64,000 nt of DNA from Limnephilus marmoratus (Eukaryota > Arthropoda > Insecta > Trichoptera > Limnephilidae). Positions 56,055 through 64,000 of this stretch are shown here, piece after piece; positions within the stretch are counted from its first letter, which is position 1, and the number at the start of each line of letters is the position of its first letter. The translations under genes and the position numbers were made by a program. Below the pieces are notes generated by a model that was given only the letters and a program-made list of their open reading frames with translations, had not been told where the DNA came from and ran no database searches. Location: contig OU862913.1 in NCBI GenBank assembly GCA_917880885.1, positions 44,611,460 to 44,675,459 of the forward strand, written 5' to 3'.

Positions 56055-56362
56055 CACATCGCGCCCGGCCCCGCCCGTTAACCCCAGCCCGTTAAATCCT
56101 GTGCAGAACTTGCAGCCCTTTCGTCCCAAGATGCTGCAGGGGAGGACCATCACAAGAAGGGAACAGCCAGAGAGCAGAGGTCAGGAGCCAGCCCGTAGAA
56201 CGACTAAAGCTTTCACTCGCCGAGACAGGTTCAGGCCCAAGGAAAGGGCGGGGAAGTCAGATCGTAAGAGGTTTTAACCCAGGCCCCTCTTTTCAAGGGG
56301 GTCAGTTGCGCTCATTCGCAGGTAAGTGGAGGGACCTTGGCGCCCCTACTATCATCCTTAAG

Positions 56363-58204
56363 ATGTTAGAGGGCTACCGGATTCCATTTTCTTCAAAACC
56401 TCCACTGAATAATAATATTGATTTATCTAATTCCCCGTTGGCTACTAAGACTTCAGTGGCAATGACGGAACAAATTGAGAAACTTAAGGCCCTTAAAGTT
56501 TTAGAGTCGGCACCTGCCACTCCCTCATTTATTTCTAACATGTTTCTCGTCCCCAAGTCAGATGGTTCAAAGAGACCGGTCTTTAACTTAAAGTATTTAA
56601 ACAACTTTTTGACTATTAGTAAATTTCGTCTGGTAAACGTTTATCGAGTTCCTACTTTTCTACAACCGAATGACTGGATGGTAAAAGTGGACCTAACACA
56701 CGCTTATTTCCATGTGCCTGTGAGTGAGCATAGATGCTTCCTTAGACTTATCTATAGGAATGAACTCTTGCAGATGACATCTTGCTTCCTTAGACTTATC
56801 TATAGGAATGAACTCTTGCAGATGACATCCCTCCCCTTTGGCCTAGCCACCTCACCTAAGGCATTCGCAACCATCACTAACTGGGTAGCGCAGGAACTAC
56901 GGAAGAGAGGGATGAGAATTTTAGTATATTTGGATGATTTTTTATTAGTAAACCAATGCCTGCTTACTTTAAAACGCCAGTCTAGAGAAATGGTGGAGTT
57001 TTTACAAGACTTGGGATGGCAAATACAATTTGATAAGTCAATACTAGAACCATCACAACAAGTCCAATTTCTTGGTATCAGCTGGAATACCGTAACTAAC
57101 GAAAAGTCTCTCCCTCAGAACAAGGTTTTAGCCCTATCTTATCTGTTAAGGGGTTTGATTCAGACAGGAAGGTGGTCACTAAATAAGGGGCGCAGCCTCT
57201 TGGGTTCTTTGAACTTTGCTAGTTTTGCAGTTCCGAGAGGCAGACTCAACAGCCGGTATATACAGAAAGGGTGCCTAGGACTCAGACACTACCACCCTTG
57301 GAAGTCGTCACCGATTCCTGCAGCTGCTGCTCGGGAATTGAGATGGTGGGTTCGATCGCTCACCCTGACGTCACCTATACATCTGCCGCTGTTTGAGCAT
57401 TACCTGACAACCGATGCCTCGGACCAGGGCTGGGGTGCCCAGCTAGACGAGAGACTTCTCAGTGGTGTGTGGACGGAAGATCAGCTGAATCTTCACTCCA
57501 ATCTGAAGGAGATGCTCGCCGTGTTGGCTGCCTTGTCTCCTCACGCGCTCGAGCTATCCGGCTCGGGTCTCCTGATCCAGTCGGATAACAGGTCTGTCGT
57601 ATCTTACCTCCGCAAGGAGGGGGGTACCAGATCAACTCAACTCCTGAGCTATACTCGACTAGTGCTAGATGTTTTGGACAAACACTGTATCTCCATGACA
57701 GCACAATACCTACCAGGTCGTTTCAATGAAGTAGCGGACTGTCTATCTCGTCATCGTGCTGTACCCGAATGGCACTTGCTACCCTCTTTTACAGAGGTAG
57801 CGTTCAGAAAATGGGGACGACCCGAGATAGACCTATTTGGCTCTAAGACAGCACACGTGGTTCACAGGTATGTTTCTCTTGATTTTCAGGACGACAGAGC
57901 AGACTATCACAACGCTTGGAGCAGGGACTGGGACTATCAGCTGGCTTGGATCTTCCCTCCCCCGTGCCTCTTGCCGAGGGTTCTTTGCCACTTGAACAGA
58001 GCAAAGGGATTATACCTGGTAGTGGCTCCTCGTTGGGAGAGGGCATTTTGGAGAGCGGATCTGAAGGGTCGGGCCTTAGGTCCACCTCTCACGATCCACA
58101 ATCTAGAAGAAGCGCTGATAGACACCAGGACCAACAACCCTCCTCCTCAAGTAGAATCCTTCATTCTGGAGATTTGGCTTTGTGGGGGTGGGATAAAAAC
58201 CTAA
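56363..58204 (+). CDS. DIRS reverse transcriptase / RNase H / methyltransferase-like polyprotein
   Basis: The frame opens from 56306 with a non-ATG codon; the first ATG is 56363. RT boxes in order are FLVPKSDGSKRPVFNLKYLN, VKVDLTHAYFHVPV, LPFGLATSPKAF and RILVYLDDFLLV (catalytic YLDD). RNase H follows with TTDASDQGWGAQL and LIQSDNRSVVSYL. The C-terminal part, with PEIDLFGSKTAHVV and LAWIFPPPCLLPRVL, matches the methyltransferase-like domain typical of DIRS elements. A 48-bp tandem duplication (56735-56782 and 56783-56830) inserts 16 extra residues just before the LPFG box, which probably spoils the enzyme. The 3' end overlaps the recombinase frame by 289 bp. Confidence 0.9.
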   Translation: MLEGYRIPFSSKPPLNNNIDLSNSPLATKTSVAMTEQIEKLKALKVLESAPATPSFISNMFLVPKSDGSKRPVFNLKYLNNFLTISKFRLVNVYRVPTFLQPNDWMVKVDLTHAYFHVPVSEHRCFLRLIYRNELLQMTSCFLRLIYRNELLQMTSLPFGLATSPKAFATITNWVAQELRKRGMRILVYLDDFLLVNQCLLTLKRQSREMVEFLQDLGWQIQFDKSILEPSQQVQFLGISWNTVTNEKSLPQNKVLALSYLLRGLIQTGRWSLNKGRSLLGSLNFASFAVPRGRLNSRYIQKGCLGLRHYHPWKSSPIPAAAARELRWWVRSLTLTSPIHLPLFEHYLTTDASDQGWGAQLDERLLSGVWTEDQLNLHSNLKEMLAVLAALSPHALELSGSGLLIQSDNRSVVSYLRKEGGTRSTQLLSYTRLVLDVLDKHCISMTAQYLPGRFNEVADCLSRHRAVPEWHLLPSFTEVAFRKWGRPEIDLFGSKTAHVVHRYVSLDFQDDRADYHNAWSRDWDYQLAWIFPPPCLLPRVLCHLNRAKGLYLVVAPRWERAFWRADLKGRALGPPLTIHNLEEALIDTRTNNPPPQVESFILEIWLCGGGIKT

Positions 58205-59163
58205 GAAGTTGGTCAACTCAGCAGAAGGAACTTCTTAGATCCGGGTGGAGGAGTTCTACCCTTCGCACTTATGCTCCGGCATGGCGAAGGTGGCAACACT
58301 GGGCGTCAGAGAATCAGCTCGATGCCATACGTCCCAAAGCTGAAGACCTAGCCAGGTTCCTAGCCGACCTACACATCAAAGAGAAGCTATCGCTGAGTAC
58401 CATTTTAGTCCACAAGTCAGTGGTGTGTACCTTAGGCTCTCCAGAGGACAATAGAAAGCTGAACTCCAATCCAATAGTGAAGAAGATACTAAAAGGGATA
58501 TCTTTAGCCAGACTGAAACCTTCGAAGCCCCCCATTTGGGACCCGAGAATTGTGACATCATGGCTGGAGAAAAATTTGCCTCAACACATAACTCTCTTTG
58601 AAGCATCAAGGAGAGCAGCCACAATCCTGCTTTTGGCATCAGGGCGCCGAGTTCACGATCTCACTTTGCTCCACTGCACAGCTGAAAGACTGTCAGTGGA
58701 CAGTGAAGGCATCTCCATTTGGCCAGTGTTTGGTGCCAAGACAGATTCGGCAGACTGGCAGCAATCAGGGTGGAAGCTGGCTCGTTCTGAGATAAGGAAC
58801 ATAGACCCCGTCTATTGGACAGAGAAAGTCATAGAACTGTCAAGGGAACGGAGAGCGCAGGCGATATTACCTAATCTATTTATTACAACTTGTGGGTCGG
58901 CGAAGGCAGCCTCCAGGGCAGTAATTGCTGGTTGGATTAGGACAGTTCTCAGAGATGCCGGCGTAGAGGATCCACCTGGCAGCATCCGTTCAGCGGTGGC
59001 ATCCCTGAACTGGTTGCAGAAATATAAACTAGACGACATACTGTCGCGCGGCAACTGGAGAACTCCCAATACCTTTGCTAAGTTCTACAGAAGGGAAATT
59101 GCAGAATCAGCTGGCCGAACCATCAATGACGCATCGGTTGCTAATCTTTTTCAACCTCTGTAA
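57916..59163 (+). CDS. DIRS tyrosine recombinase
   Basis: An open frame of 415 codons in a different phase from RT. It has no Met anywhere, so it must be made by frameshift, reinitiation or splicing from the RT frame; 57916 is only the first near-cognate codon. The N-terminal core-binding region contains STLRTYAPAWRRWQHWASEN. The catalytic part has LLLASGRRVHDLTLL (first Arg), PGSIRSAVASLNWLQ (second Arg), RGNWRTPNTFAKFYRREI (Trp and the Tyr nucleophile). The His expected in the HxxR box is Gly, as GSIR. It ends at TAA 59161-59163, just before the internal complementary region. Confidence 0.88.
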   Translation: MEQGLGLSAGLDLPSPVPLAEGSLPLEQSKGIIPGSGSSLGEGILESGSEGSGLRSTSHDPQSRRSADRHQDQQPSSSSRILHSGDLALWGWDKNLRSWSTQQKELLRSGWRSSTLRTYAPAWRRWQHWASENQLDAIRPKAEDLARFLADLHIKEKLSLSTILVHKSVVCTLGSPEDNRKLNSNPIVKKILKGISLARLKPSKPPIWDPRIVTSWLEKNLPQHITLFEASRRAATILLLASGRRVHDLTLLHCTAERLSVDSEGISIWPVFGAKTDSADWQQSGWKLARSEIRNIDPVYWTEKVIELSRERRAQAILPNLFITTCGSAKAASRAVIAGWIRTVLRDAGVEDPPGSIRSAVASLNWLQKYKLDDILSRGNWRTPNTFAKFYRREIAESAGRTINDASVANLFQPL

Positions 59164-59263
59164 CTGGTTAGCTGATTTCTAGAAATCTTACCTCTATTTT
59201 CTAGCATATAAATATTGCAATTGATTCACATTAGCATCATGTCACCAGGCGATAACAAACAAT

Positions 59264-59364
59264 ATCTCACTATATAGGTTTTAAATAAAGCCTATGCTAC
59301 ATAATGAAAAAGTTTTACCTTACAATAAAACTTATATTATGTACTTAGCTTTATTTAAAACCTA
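59264..59364 (+). repeat. DIRS internal complementary region
   Basis: 59264-59305 is the reverse complement of the left outer end (54680-54722). 59302-59364 is the reverse complement of the right outer end (about 59556-59618). The two halves overlap at AATG. This is the template-like junction expected for circle formation. Confidence 0.92.
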
Positions 59365-59386
59365 GGCAAGGGCTGCCTGATGAGAT

Positions 59387-59573
59387 CTAATGACGCATAA
59401 TCATTGGCGTCCCCACGCCGTGCTGGCAACGCCGCCTAGCGGATTCTTGTGGGACTGCCAGGTGACATTGGCGGGAGATTTGAACTGAGAATTTCACACG
59501 ATTATTGGTAAGAAACGTCGATTTGGCTGCAAAATGGTAATGTTTATCTCACTATATAGGTTTTAAATAAAGC
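59387..59573 (-). repeat. DIRS right inverted terminal repeat
   Basis: Inverted partner of 54695-54881. It is followed by a right-end-specific outer segment to CATT at 59615-59618 and then an A run. Confidence 0.95.
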
Positions 59574-59701
59574 TAAGTACATAATATAAGTTTTATTGTA
59601 AGGTAAAACTTTTTCATTAAAAAAAATACTTAATATTTTGTAGTGGATTTGTAAGAGGTTTACAGAATTTGGCTACTTTTTTTAATTACAATATATATAT
59701 A

Positions 59702-60063
59702 CAGTAGAGCCTCGCTAATCCGGACCCCCATTACTTCGGTGCACGCTGTAATCCGGACGGGTGCGTGCGGGTCAAAACGTGTCAATATTCAATCATTTGC
59801 CGTCACTCGTTAATTAACTTTTAGTATTTTTTTTTTTCATGATAAGTGCCCAAATTTCTTACATGTTTGAATTTTTTATAAGTACATTTGTACGTACATA
59901 CATATTCTTGTCTAAATTGACTTAAAATTTTTACTTTAATAAATGAAACCCAAGTTAAAAATGTGTTTTTTTCCTATTAATAATTTGCATACTATAATCC
60001 GGACGCCTCGATAATTCGGAAGGGGTCTTGTTTTTCCCTATCCAGATTAGCGAGGCCCTAATG
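59702..60063. mobile_element. pogo/Tigger-like MITE (362 bp)
   Basis: The ends CAGTAGAGCCTCGCTAATCC and GATTAGCGAGGCCCTAATG are imperfect inverted repeats flanked by TA. Internal subterminal copies of AATCCGGACG occur twice. It sits between TA-rich microsatellites and has no coding. Confidence 0.8.
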
Positions 60064-60329
60064 TATATATATATTGGTTTTATTTAAAGTACTAAGCCCT
60101 AAACTAATTTTTCAAATACCTTTAAATCGTCTTAGTATGATAATATGTAAAATATACACTTTTAAACTTCAGTACGTCTCTAGGATCTTTTGTGTATCTA
60201 TCAGACTTGCAAATAAATAAAAAAAAATAAAAATTGAAGTATAACGACTGATTAGCATTTAAACTTTCAAAGGTAATAAAAAAATACCATTTAGTCATTA
60301 AATGAAACATTATTTTTCATTTAAATTAA

Positions 60330-61190
60330 ATACAGTTATGGCAGATGCCATTATAAGCGTTATAGATTCAATGAAACCAACACTCACTTCAGGATCAGAT
60401 GGCATTTCAATGAGAACAATTAAATCAACGAGAGATGAACTAATTCAATAACTCCTCCATCTTGTGAACAGATTTATCATGTATGGTATCTTTCCTGCAA
60501 TGCTTAAAATGGGTTCTGTAGTACTAATCTTTAAAAACGACAATGAATATAAATAAAAATATTGAATAATCTTTCGAAAATAGTAGAGAAAGTTATAAAG
60601 GAACAGCTCATTCAATATCTTGAAACAAACCTCATACTATCTGAACATCAATAAGGGTTTAGAAAAAATATAGGAACCTCCGATGCCATCGAGGCGATGT
60701 TGTCTCGATAACTTTAATAAATGTATCGGAATATTTTTAGATCTAAGTAAAGCATTCGATACAATTGATCACACAAATCTTCTAGAAAAACTCAAAAAGA
60801 TTGGAATCTCAGGTCGTGAACTGAACCTCATTAAAAGCTTCATGTCAGAAAGATCACAGATAGTCGGGATTCAAAATGAATCAAGTCAACCAATACAAAT
60901 CCAACATAGAGTCTCGCAAGGCAGTGTCTTAGCACCGATTTTATTCCTGATATATAAAAATGATTTATGCGATCTAAACTGTCACGGCTTAGTCATTAGT
61001 TTTGCCGATGACACAGTCCTTCTCTTCCATGGAAAGTCGTGGGAGACTGTATTTGAAAAAGCTGAAAAAGAGTTGAATCGGGTAAAATAATGGCTTGATT
61101 CAAATTCAATAACATTATATGATACAAAAACTAAATACATGTGTATAAAATTCAAAATCCACAACAAACACACGGATAACCTCAATACAA
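60330..61190 (+). pseudogene. Degenerate non-LTR reverse transcriptase
   Basis: Upstream broken segments include SMKPTLTSGSDGISMRTIK. A 135-codon open frame (60683-61090) has IGIFLDLSKAFDTIDHTNLL (RT box A), HRVSQGSVLAPILFLIYKND (box B) and VISFADDTVLLFH (catalytic FADD). Stops before and after show it is dead. Likely jockey/CR1-like. Confidence 0.8.
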
Positions 61191-61469
61191 ACCTAAACAT
61201 AAAAATTCATAGACTGTTTATTCGCGAACCAAGAAATTCAAATTCCTTGCAACTGCCCATAATTGAATGAAATACAAGAAATAAAATACCTTCGAATAAT
61301 TATTATTGATCAAAATCTTAAATTGGAACTCCCAAATGGAAAACGTGAGCAAGAAATTAAGACAATTAACTAACCAATTTTTTCAAAACAATAAGAAATA
61401 TTTTAGATAAAGAACAGATAATTAAAATGTATTATGCATTAGCTCAATCTCATCATCAGCATCAATATT

Positions 61470-61916
61470 GTTACCCTCGTAAATCATTCCCCTGTCTGAT
61501 AGTTTTTCCATCATCAAAGACAGATCCCGCAATGTTTGGGCTGAGTATTGGAATATGGCTAGTGTATACAAGGGAGCCTGCTACGCCTCAATACAAAGGA
61601 CTATCCTATCAAAACTTCCCACATTTTTTTTAAATATAAATGTCCTCACTTATTAGAATGAGAATCGGACATTGTTCCGTTCCTTCTCACCTGGTTAAAA
61701 TTCACGTCATTGACTCCCCAGATTGTACATTCTGTAGTCTAGATGTGGGACCTTTAGATGATATATTTTTTGGTTGTCCCTCTCTAAATAAATATCCTCT
61801 CGTCTATCAAGCATTATCTAAAATTACCTCCCCTCCATTCAACATCTCATCTCACCTACATATATCTGAACTCCACTCCAATCTTCAATATAAATCTGAA
61901 ATTTGCAAATTTAAAT
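61470..61916 (+). pseudogene. LINE C-terminal (RNase H/tail) fragment
   Basis: DRSRNVWAEYWNMASVYKGA, then SSLIRMRIGHCSVPSHLVKI and DSPDCTFCSLDVGPLDDIFF. The LIRMRIGH ... P-C-FC ... D-I-F-CP order is the post-RNase H region of jockey/I-type LINEs. Disrupted by one frame break. Confidence 0.65.
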
Positions 61917-61919
61917 AAA

Positions 61920-62630
61920 ATTCATATGTAAATTCACCTTTCCTGGTAACTAGCAAAATCATAGATGAAGATATTAACTTTTGTGGCGCTAAATTAACAA
62001 ATGTTTGGAATGAAAGCAATCACGTGGTTCTCTGTTGCACTGCTATTGGCTGTTTGGTCTGTTAGAGTAATACTAACGGAAGAGTTTGAATTTCACACAT
62101 TGGTTAAGAGTTAAGATACGGCTTGGATGCTGGAGAAACTTCTATGAAATATAACTGAATGGCCGGTTCAAAAATGAGGGGTTCTTTTGGTCAACGTGTG
62201 GATGTTGGATAAACACGCTCGGAGTGTTACTTCATTTTAGAAGACGTAAGATAAACTGCGTATTGAAAACCCATTAAATAATTTTTTAAAAATGTATATT
62301 GTTTAAATAAAGGCTTTCTGGGAACAGCTGCAATCTTATCACAATTTTGCTAAAAATGATCTGTTGGACAAAACATAATTAAAGCGACGATGTATGAAAC
62401 TGCATTTATTTAACTAATCATTAAATATATCTGGAGCAACAATGTTTTTAAGGTATCTACAGTTGAAAATGTTTATGTCTATTTTTAAACAATAGCAATA
62501 ACATAACTAATTATAATTATTTAAACGATAAACTTTTACAAATAAAAAATCAATTAGGACACACGCGCATATTCTACAGTATTACAAAACTCCAGTTTAT
62601 CTGAAACAGATAAAGAAAAAGTCGAATCAT
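61920..62630. other. No gene recognised
   Basis: About 700 bp of AT-rich sequence between two LINE remnants. Nothing supportable was found. Confidence 0.45.
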
Positions 62631-63765
62631 GTGATTTCCTTTACCTACATCAAATATCAAAAAAATGAGAATAATAGATTACTAAATGTTGTACTTTGTA
62701 CCGACATGGCAACTGCGGTTGATAAGTCACTCGATTCAGTTCTTGCTCCTGATTCTTATCACCCACCTTTAGATAATACTATATTACGTAACCCTATAAA
62801 ATACCAAATAAAAAACCTGTCACAATTTCCCAACTTTAATAAAGCTAATTATGTCGCAGTACGCGATTACCTATATAGCACTGGTACTTATAGGTTATTA
62901 TTATAACTAGAAGGAGGTAATCTAGATGAAAATATTAACATCTTTTATGAACGTCTATATAAAATTTTTATCTCTTGGGGTAAGAAAAGCCTCATCGAAT
63001 TTAATGTTTTAAAGACCCAATCATGTCTGATAATGCCTAAAAGAGATCAAAATGAAAATCTAGTCTCCTTCAACGGAAGCAATCTTCCAAACAGGACCTC
63101 CATCGATATGCTTGGTGTAACTCCAAGTGACCAGCTCAGGTACGGTGGCTCCATCGAAACCAGAGTTAAGATAGCCTCTCAGAAACTGGGCGTACTGTAC
63201 AGGGCCGCAGAAACTTTAATAGTACACAACTGCTAATCCTGTACAAATCGCAAGTGCGCCCCACGGTTGAATTTGGCAGCCAACTCTGGTCTGGAGCTCC
63301 AAAATTCCTTAAAAACGCTCAACTCTGTGAGAAACGCGCGGTTCTTTTGATAATTAACTATCCCATCTTAACAGATAGATTGGAATCTTTAGAGCACAGG
63401 CTTCAGGTTGGAATGCTGTCCTTGTTCTATCAGTATTACAATGGAAGAAGCTCCGAGGAACTAGCGTCATTGATCCCTTAGGCACCGGTGCATAGTCGGG
63501 AAACACATAAACACGCGCCCAACATTTGTACACGGTTGACATTAATCACATGAGAACGGATCTTTTATACGACTCGTTCTTGAGTTCAACAGTTCGGCTG
63601 TGGAACAATTTGCCGGCCTCTGTGTTTCCTCCCTCCCACAACATGGGTCTCTTTAAGACCCATGTTCACTCCTTCCTTTCCTCAAAAAGACCCTCAACAC
63701 AGCATCTTCAAAAATGACATAGGCCCTGAAGGAAATTATTTTCCTCAGGGCCTCCTGTGTGGAAT
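62631..63765 (+). pseudogene. LINE 3' portion ending in the conserved hairpin tail
   Basis: Coding pieces in shifting frames: VDKSLDSVLAPDSYHPPLDN, FNGSNLPNRTSIDMLGVTPS, KIASQKLGVLYRAAE, VRPTVEFGSQLWSGAPKFL and SFLSSTVRLWNNLPASVFPP. The coding ends and is followed at once by CCTGAAGGAAATTATTTTCC, TCAGGGCC and TGTGTGGA. The same C-terminus and tail occur on the minus strand at 21070-21400 and 26695-27190. The tail hairpin is shared with the shorter retroposon family at 53055-53395 and elsewhere. Confidence 0.7.
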
Positions 63766-64000
63766 TATATATATATGTGTAACAAAATATTACGGTATCT
63801 ATACGAAGGCAATTTCAAAAAAGTATCTAATTTGTGGGAACTAAAGCACAATAAAAGTGCTCCGATTCCAATGAAACTAGGAACAATCGACGCAGAAAAA
63901 AAACTAAGTTGGACTGCATATATAACTTATTTTCACCCGATGTGGGGTTCTAGTCACTCTTCCTTTCCAGTGTCGATATATTTTTAAAAAATTATTTCAA

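Larger units (their letters stand above)
54680..59618 (+). mobile_element. DIRS-like tyrosine-recombinase retrotransposon, near complete (4939 bp)
   Basis: The layout is left inverted terminal repeat, gag, RT/RNase H/methyltransferase-like ORF, tyrosine recombinase ORF, internal complementary region and right inverted terminal repeat. The two 187-bp repeats (54695-54881 and 59387-59573) differ at about one base. The internal region (59264-59364) is complementary to both outer ends and joins them through a shared CATT. That is the arrangement DIRS elements use to make a circular intermediate. No target duplication is seen, as expected for recombinase-mediated insertion. Defects: 48-bp duplication in RT and an apparent gag frameshift. 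Confidence 0.93.

Overview
The window reads as insect nuclear DNA. It has spliced genes with GT-AG introns, many non-LTR retrotransposon remnants, tRNA-headed SINEs, Helitrons, hAT, Harbinger, piggyBac, Tc1 and pogo-like elements, and minisatellites. Lepidoptera is my best guess, because the Helitron ends and the serine protease homolog resemble moth and butterfly sequences; this is an inference, not proof.

Layout. Positions 1-6600 hold a Helitron, a Tc1-like transposase stub, a broken UDP-glycosyltransferase-like remnant and a 52-bp minisatellite split by a hAT-like element. Positions 6598-35360 carry a plus-strand serine protease homolog (SPH) in seven recognised exons. Its long introns are filled with transposons and tandem arrays. 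Catalytic Ser is replaced by Gly, so it is a pseudoprotease of the clip-domain SPH type that acts in insect haemolymph. One exon begins inside a 62-bp minisatellite that repeats its splice acceptor 15 times, and the short exon expected between the last two recognised exons cannot be found.

Positions 35361-46080 are repeat-rich: MITEs, a third hAT, SINEs, a perfect 90-bp tandem array, a dead jockey-like LINE, a TTAA-flanked MITE and a second Helitron. Positions 46081-52560 (minus) hold one intronless reading frame of 2159 codons. It has an N-terminal lipase-like alpha/beta hydrolase, a central NACHT NTPase and about 19 C-terminal ankyrin repeats. The ankyrin part includes a 471-bp block duplicated almost without change. 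This NLR-like, effector-STAND-repeat protein is the most interesting gene here.

Positions 54680-59618 are a structurally complete DIRS-like tyrosine-recombinase retrotransposon: gag, RT/RNase H/methyltransferase-like and recombinase frames, 187-bp inverted terminal repeats and an internal complementary region that joins the two outer ends. This copy has a 48-bp duplication inside RT and an apparent gag frameshift. The remaining sequence to 64000 holds a pogo-like MITE and several broken LINEs.

The two host genes are not obviously linked in function, although both belong to families tied to innate immunity. Much of the rest records nested transposition, often with readable target-site duplications.
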